Assembly: GCA_963519305.1 (NCBI GenBank)
Contig: CAUQMS010000009.1
Location: 62,001 to 126,000 of the forward strand
Source: Ewingella sp963519305
Lineage (GTDB): Bacteria; Pseudomonadota; Gammaproteobacteria; Enterobacterales; Enterobacteriaceae
Length of the DNA: 64,000 nt
Reading direction: 5' to 3'
Under the pieces are notes generated by a model that saw nothing but the letters and a program-made list of their open reading frames with translations, made no database searches and was not told where the DNA came from. A program made the translations under genes and the position numbers. Positions 61,428 to 64,000 of the stretch are shown here, in pieces (position 1 is the stretch's first letter; every line of letters starts with the position of its first letter).

Positions 61428-63485
61428 ATGATGATACCTCCGAAGGCTGAAAAACGCCCAAAAACGCTGAGCATTCATGGCGAAACCCGCATCGATGACT
61501 ATTACTGGCTGCGTGACGATGACCGCACCGACGCGGATGTGCTGAACTATCTGACCGCCGAAAATGCCTGGACCGAACAGGCGTTACAGCCGCATCAGGC
61601 ACTGCGCGAAACGTTGTATGAAGAGATGGTCGCGCGCATCGCCCAGCAGGATCACTCCGTGCCTTATGTAAAACACGGTTTCCGCTACCAGACCCGCTAT
61701 GAGCCGGGCAATGAATACGCGATCTATCTGCGCCAGCCTGCAGCTGAAAATGAAGCATGGCAAACCCTGATTGACGGCAACGAGCGTGCCAAAGACAGTG
61801 AGTTTTACACGCTCGGCGGGCTGGACATCAGCCCGGATAATCAGCGCATGGCCGTGTCAGAAGATTTTCTCTCCCGCCGCCAGTACGACATTCGTATCAA
61901 AAATCTGACCGATAACAGCTGGGCTGAGGATGTGCTGAAAAACACTTCCGGTGGCAGCGAATGGGCCAATGATTCGCAAACGCTTTACTACGTGCGCAAA
62001 CACAAAAAAACGCTGTTGCCGTATCAGGTTTACCGTCATACCGTCGGGACCGATCCGAAAACTGATCAGTTGGTGTATGAAGAGAAAGATGACACTTTCT
62101 ACGTTGGTCTGGATAAAACCACCTCTGAAAAGTACATCTTGATCCATCTCGACAGCACCACGACGTCAGAAGTGCTATTGCTGGATGCCAGTGATCCGCA
62201 GGCCAAACCGCAGATGTTTCTGACCCGCCGTAAAGATCACGAATACGGGCTGGACCATTATCAGGGGCACTTTTATATCCGTTCCAACCGGGATATCAGC
62301 AGCAGCAAAGACGGTAAGAATTTCGGCCTCTATAAAAGTGCTGATAACGTAGAAGCACAATGGCAGACGTTGATTGCTCCACGTGAAACGGTGATGCTCG
62401 AAGGCTTCAGCCTGTTCCGCGACTGGCTGGTGGTGGAGGAGCGTGAGGAGGGGCTGACTCACTTGCGGCAAATTCACTGGCATAGCGGTGAGGAGAAATC
62501 CCTGGCCTTTGATGACCCGACGTATGTCACCTGGCTGGCGTACAACCCAGAACCTGACACCGCGCTGTTGCGCTACGGTTACTCCTCCATGACCACGCCG
62601 AGCTCTTTGTTCGAACTGAATCTGGACACCGGTGAGCGCACGCTGCTCAAACAACAGGAAGTGAAAAGTTTTGATGCGGCGAATTACCGCAGCGAACGTG
62701 TGTGGGTGAACGCGCGTGATGGCGTGAAAGTACCCGTTTCGCTGGTTTACCGTCGCGACCTTTTTAAGGCCAACAGTAATCCGCTGTTAGTTTATGGCTA
62801 CGGTTCTTATGGCAGCAGCATGGATCCCGCTTTCAGCGGCAGTCGTCTGAGTCTGCTGGACCGCGGATTTGTCTTTGCGCTGGCGCATATCCGGGGCGGG
62901 GCGGAGCTCGGTCAACAGTGGTATGACGACGGCAAACTACTCAACAAGATGAACACCTTCCATGACTTTATCGACGTAACCAAAGCGTTAGTCACACAAG
63001 GTTATGGCGATGCTGAAAAAGTGTTCGCTATGGGTGGAAGTGCGGGTGGCCTGCTGATGGGCGCGGTGATCAATCAGGCGCCAGAGCTCTATCGCGGTAT
63101 TGTCGCGCAGGTACCCTTTGTCGATGTGGTGACTACTATGCTCGATGAGTCGATTCCACTGACGACGGGTGAATATGACGAATGGGGTAATCCGAACGAT
63201 AAAACCTTCTACGACTATATTTTGCAATACAGCCCGTATGACCAGGTGAAAGCGCAGGATTATCCGCACATGCTGGTGACCACTGGCCTGCATGATTCAC
63301 AGGTGCAGTACTGGGAACCGGCCAAATGGGTGGCGAAACTGCGCGATGTTAAAACCGATGATAATCAGTTATTGATGTACACCGATATGGATTCGGGACA
63401 TGGCGGGAAGTCTGGCCGCTTCAAGGCTTACGAAGATATCGCGCTGGAATATGCATTTGTGCTGTCGTTAGCCGAAAAAGGCTAA
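61428..63485 (+). CDS. ptrB: Oligopeptidase B
   Basis: 685 residues (E. coli 686). Serine peptidase of family S9A cutting after basic residues in short peptides, cytoplasmic. N-terminal beta-propeller (about 70-400) and C-terminal alpha/beta hydrolase with nucleophile serine in MGGSAGGLLMG, then aspartate in TTGLHDSQVQYWEP and histidine in DSGHGGKSGRF. DESIPLTTGEYDEWGNP is the S9A signature near the active site. ATG at 61428 or 61431; AAGG lies 4 or 7 bases upstream respectively, so either could be used. Convergent with exoX. Confidence 0.96.
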   Translation: MMIPPKAEKRPKTLSIHGETRIDDYYWLRDDDRTDADVLNYLTAENAWTEQALQPHQALRETLYEEMVARIAQQDHSVPYVKHGFRYQTRYEPGNEYAIYLRQPAAENEAWQTLIDGNERAKDSEFYTLGGLDISPDNQRMAVSEDFLSRRQYDIRIKNLTDNSWAEDVLKNTSGGSEWANDSQTLYYVRKHKKTLLPYQVYRHTVGTDPKTDQLVYEEKDDTFYVGLDKTTSEKYILIHLDSTTTSEVLLLDASDPQAKPQMFLTRRKDHEYGLDHYQGHFYIRSNRDISSSKDGKNFGLYKSADNVEAQWQTLIAPRETVMLEGFSLFRDWLVVEEREEGLTHLRQIHWHSGEEKSLAFDDPTYVTWLAYNPEPDTALLRYGYSSMTTPSSLFELNLDTGERTLLKQQEVKSFDAANYRSERVWVNARDGVKVPVSLVYRRDLFKANSNPLLVYGYGSYGSSMDPAFSGSRLSLLDRGFVFALAHIRGGAELGQQWYDDGKLLNKMNTFHDFIDVTKALVTQGYGDAEKVFAMGGSAGGLLMGAVINQAPELYRGIVAQVPFVDVVTTMLDESIPLTTGEYDEWGNPNDKTFYDYILQYSPYDQVKAQDYPHMLVTTGLHDSQVQYWEPAKWVAKLRDVKTDDNQLLMYTDMDSGHGGKSGRFKAYEDIALEYAFVLSLAEKG

Positions 63486-63502
63486 TCGTGTGATACAAGC
63501 AG

Positions 63503-63537
63503 GCGGTGTTTTCCATGACGGAAACGCCGCTTTTTTT
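63503..63537 (+). terminator. Terminator of ptrB
   Basis: GCGGTGTTTTCC and GGAAACGCCGC form a slightly bulged stem, followed by T7. It lies between ptrB and the convergent exoX. Confidence 0.75.
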
Positions 63538-63558
63538 CTGGCTAAGTTTTTTTAACGG

Positions 63559-64000
63559 TCACTTTTCGAGGAAATACTCGAGGCTATATCGCATATCGCC
63601 ACTGAGATCTTTAATCGACTTCAGCATCCATTGCAGATATTCCGGATCTTGCTGGGCAATATCTTCAATCTTCTGACCGCGATATTTACCGAACTTCAGC
63701 GTGCGTAATAATGCCGGACTGTTACTGATTTCCACCATTTTCTCCGCTGACCAACCGGAATCCTTGATGATTCGTTGCAGCAGAGCTGCGGTGACATAGC
63801 AGTCATACAGGGCCCGATGGGGATACAGGCCGTCGGGCACGGTGACATCAAGTTTTAACGCGTAGCGCAGATACTGATTGCTGTAGCGAATATTCGGATA
63901 GAGCGCCCGCGCCAGTTTCAAGGTACAAATCCATTCACCATGCATTTCGGGCAGCACACCGCGATCAAACGCCGCATTGTGTGCCACGTAATAGGGGCTG
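63559..64000 (-). CDS. exoX: Exodeoxyribonuclease X, 5' end cut off by window
   Basis: DnaQ-family 3'-5' exonuclease. About the last 146 residues are in the window, beginning within SPYYVAHNAAFDRGVLPEM, which holds the Exo II aspartate, and continuing with GEWICTLKLARALYP and PHRALYDCYVTAALL, which hold the Exo III HxxxD pair. The C-terminal LKFGKYRGQKIEDIAQQDPE is the ExoX tail. The N-terminal DTET motif lies beyond base 64000. Roles in repair and mismatch correction are known for E. coli ExoX. Confidence 0.95.
   Translation of the reverse strand, partial: SPYYVAHNAAFDRGVLPEMHGEWICTLKLARALYPNIRYSNQYLRYALKLDVTVPDGLYPHRALYDCYVTAALLQRIIKDSGWSAEKMVEISNSPALLRTLKFGKYRGQKIEDIAQQDPEYLQWMLKSIKDLSGDMRYSLEYFLEK

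Overview
The window is an ordinary chromosomal segment of a gamma-proteobacterium of the order Enterobacterales. Most proteins are recognisable orthologues of Escherichia coli K-12 proteins, and local gene order is largely that of E. coli. The divergence, the ERIC repeat and several accessory genes suggest a member of the Yersiniaceae (Rahnella, Ewingella or Serratia-like). The genus cannot be fixed from sequence alone. Two E. coli-like blocks are joined. About 1-27.9 kb matches the ndh-ycfJ-mfd-lolCDE-cobB-pepT-roxA-phoQP-purB-hflD-mnmA-nudJ-rluE-icd block. About 28-64 kb matches, with inserted accessory genes, the cho / yebW-yobH-mgrB-yebO-cspC-yobF / rlmA-mntP-yobD / manXYZ-yoaE-pdeD-sdaA-nudL-pabB-yoaH / purT / dbpA / yebF-ptrB-exoX blocks.

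Region by region. 1-2.0 kb: the 3' part of ndh (NADH dehydrogenase II) and ycfJ. 2.06-8.43 kb: an accessory molybdenum hydroxylase locus, with the maturation genes xdhC-like and mocA-like divergent from a three-gene operon (Tat-exported molybdopterin subunit, 2Fe-2S subunit, triheme cytochrome c). 8.5-17.8 kb: mfd, an ERIC element, a long hairpin, lolCDE, cobB, pepT. 17.9-27.9 kb: roxA, phoQ/phoP with a triple PhoP half-site array upstream, a broken GntR regulator, purB-hflD-mnmA, nudJ-rluE, icd. 28-34.8 kb: a membrane diguanylate cyclase and cho, a series of small hypothetical genes, a peptide-binding protein and yebW. 35-43.6 kb: yobH, a large autotransporter with a palindromic upstream site, an AT-rich gap, mgrB (with its own PhoP box), yebO, two phage-type small genes, an MBL-fold hydrolase, a gene-poor kilobase and yobF-cspC. 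43.6-50 kb: pgeF-like, rlmA, mntP with a manganese riboswitch and Fur-like box, yobD, manXYZ. 50-64 kb: yoaE, pdeD, sdaA, nudL-pabB, yoaH, purT with a PurR box, dbpA, yebF, ptrB and the 3' part of exoX.

Functional links. PhoQ/PhoP and the PhoQ-inhibitory small protein MgrB are both present, with PhoP boxes in front of phoPQ and mgrB, so a negative feedback loop can be read from sequence. c-di-GMP turnover is represented by a cyclase (GGEEF and I-site intact) and a CSS-EAL phosphodiesterase. Manganese export is represented by mntP (with aptamer) and the TerC-type yoaE. No CRISPR array, tRNA, rRNA, insertion sequence or complete prophage was seen. I did not find a clearly new multi-gene system. 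The most unusual items are the molybdenum hydroxylase locus with apparent hitch-hiker Tat export, the palindrome-controlled autotransporter, the hairpin next to the ERIC element, and the small unassigned reading frames near 42.8 kb.
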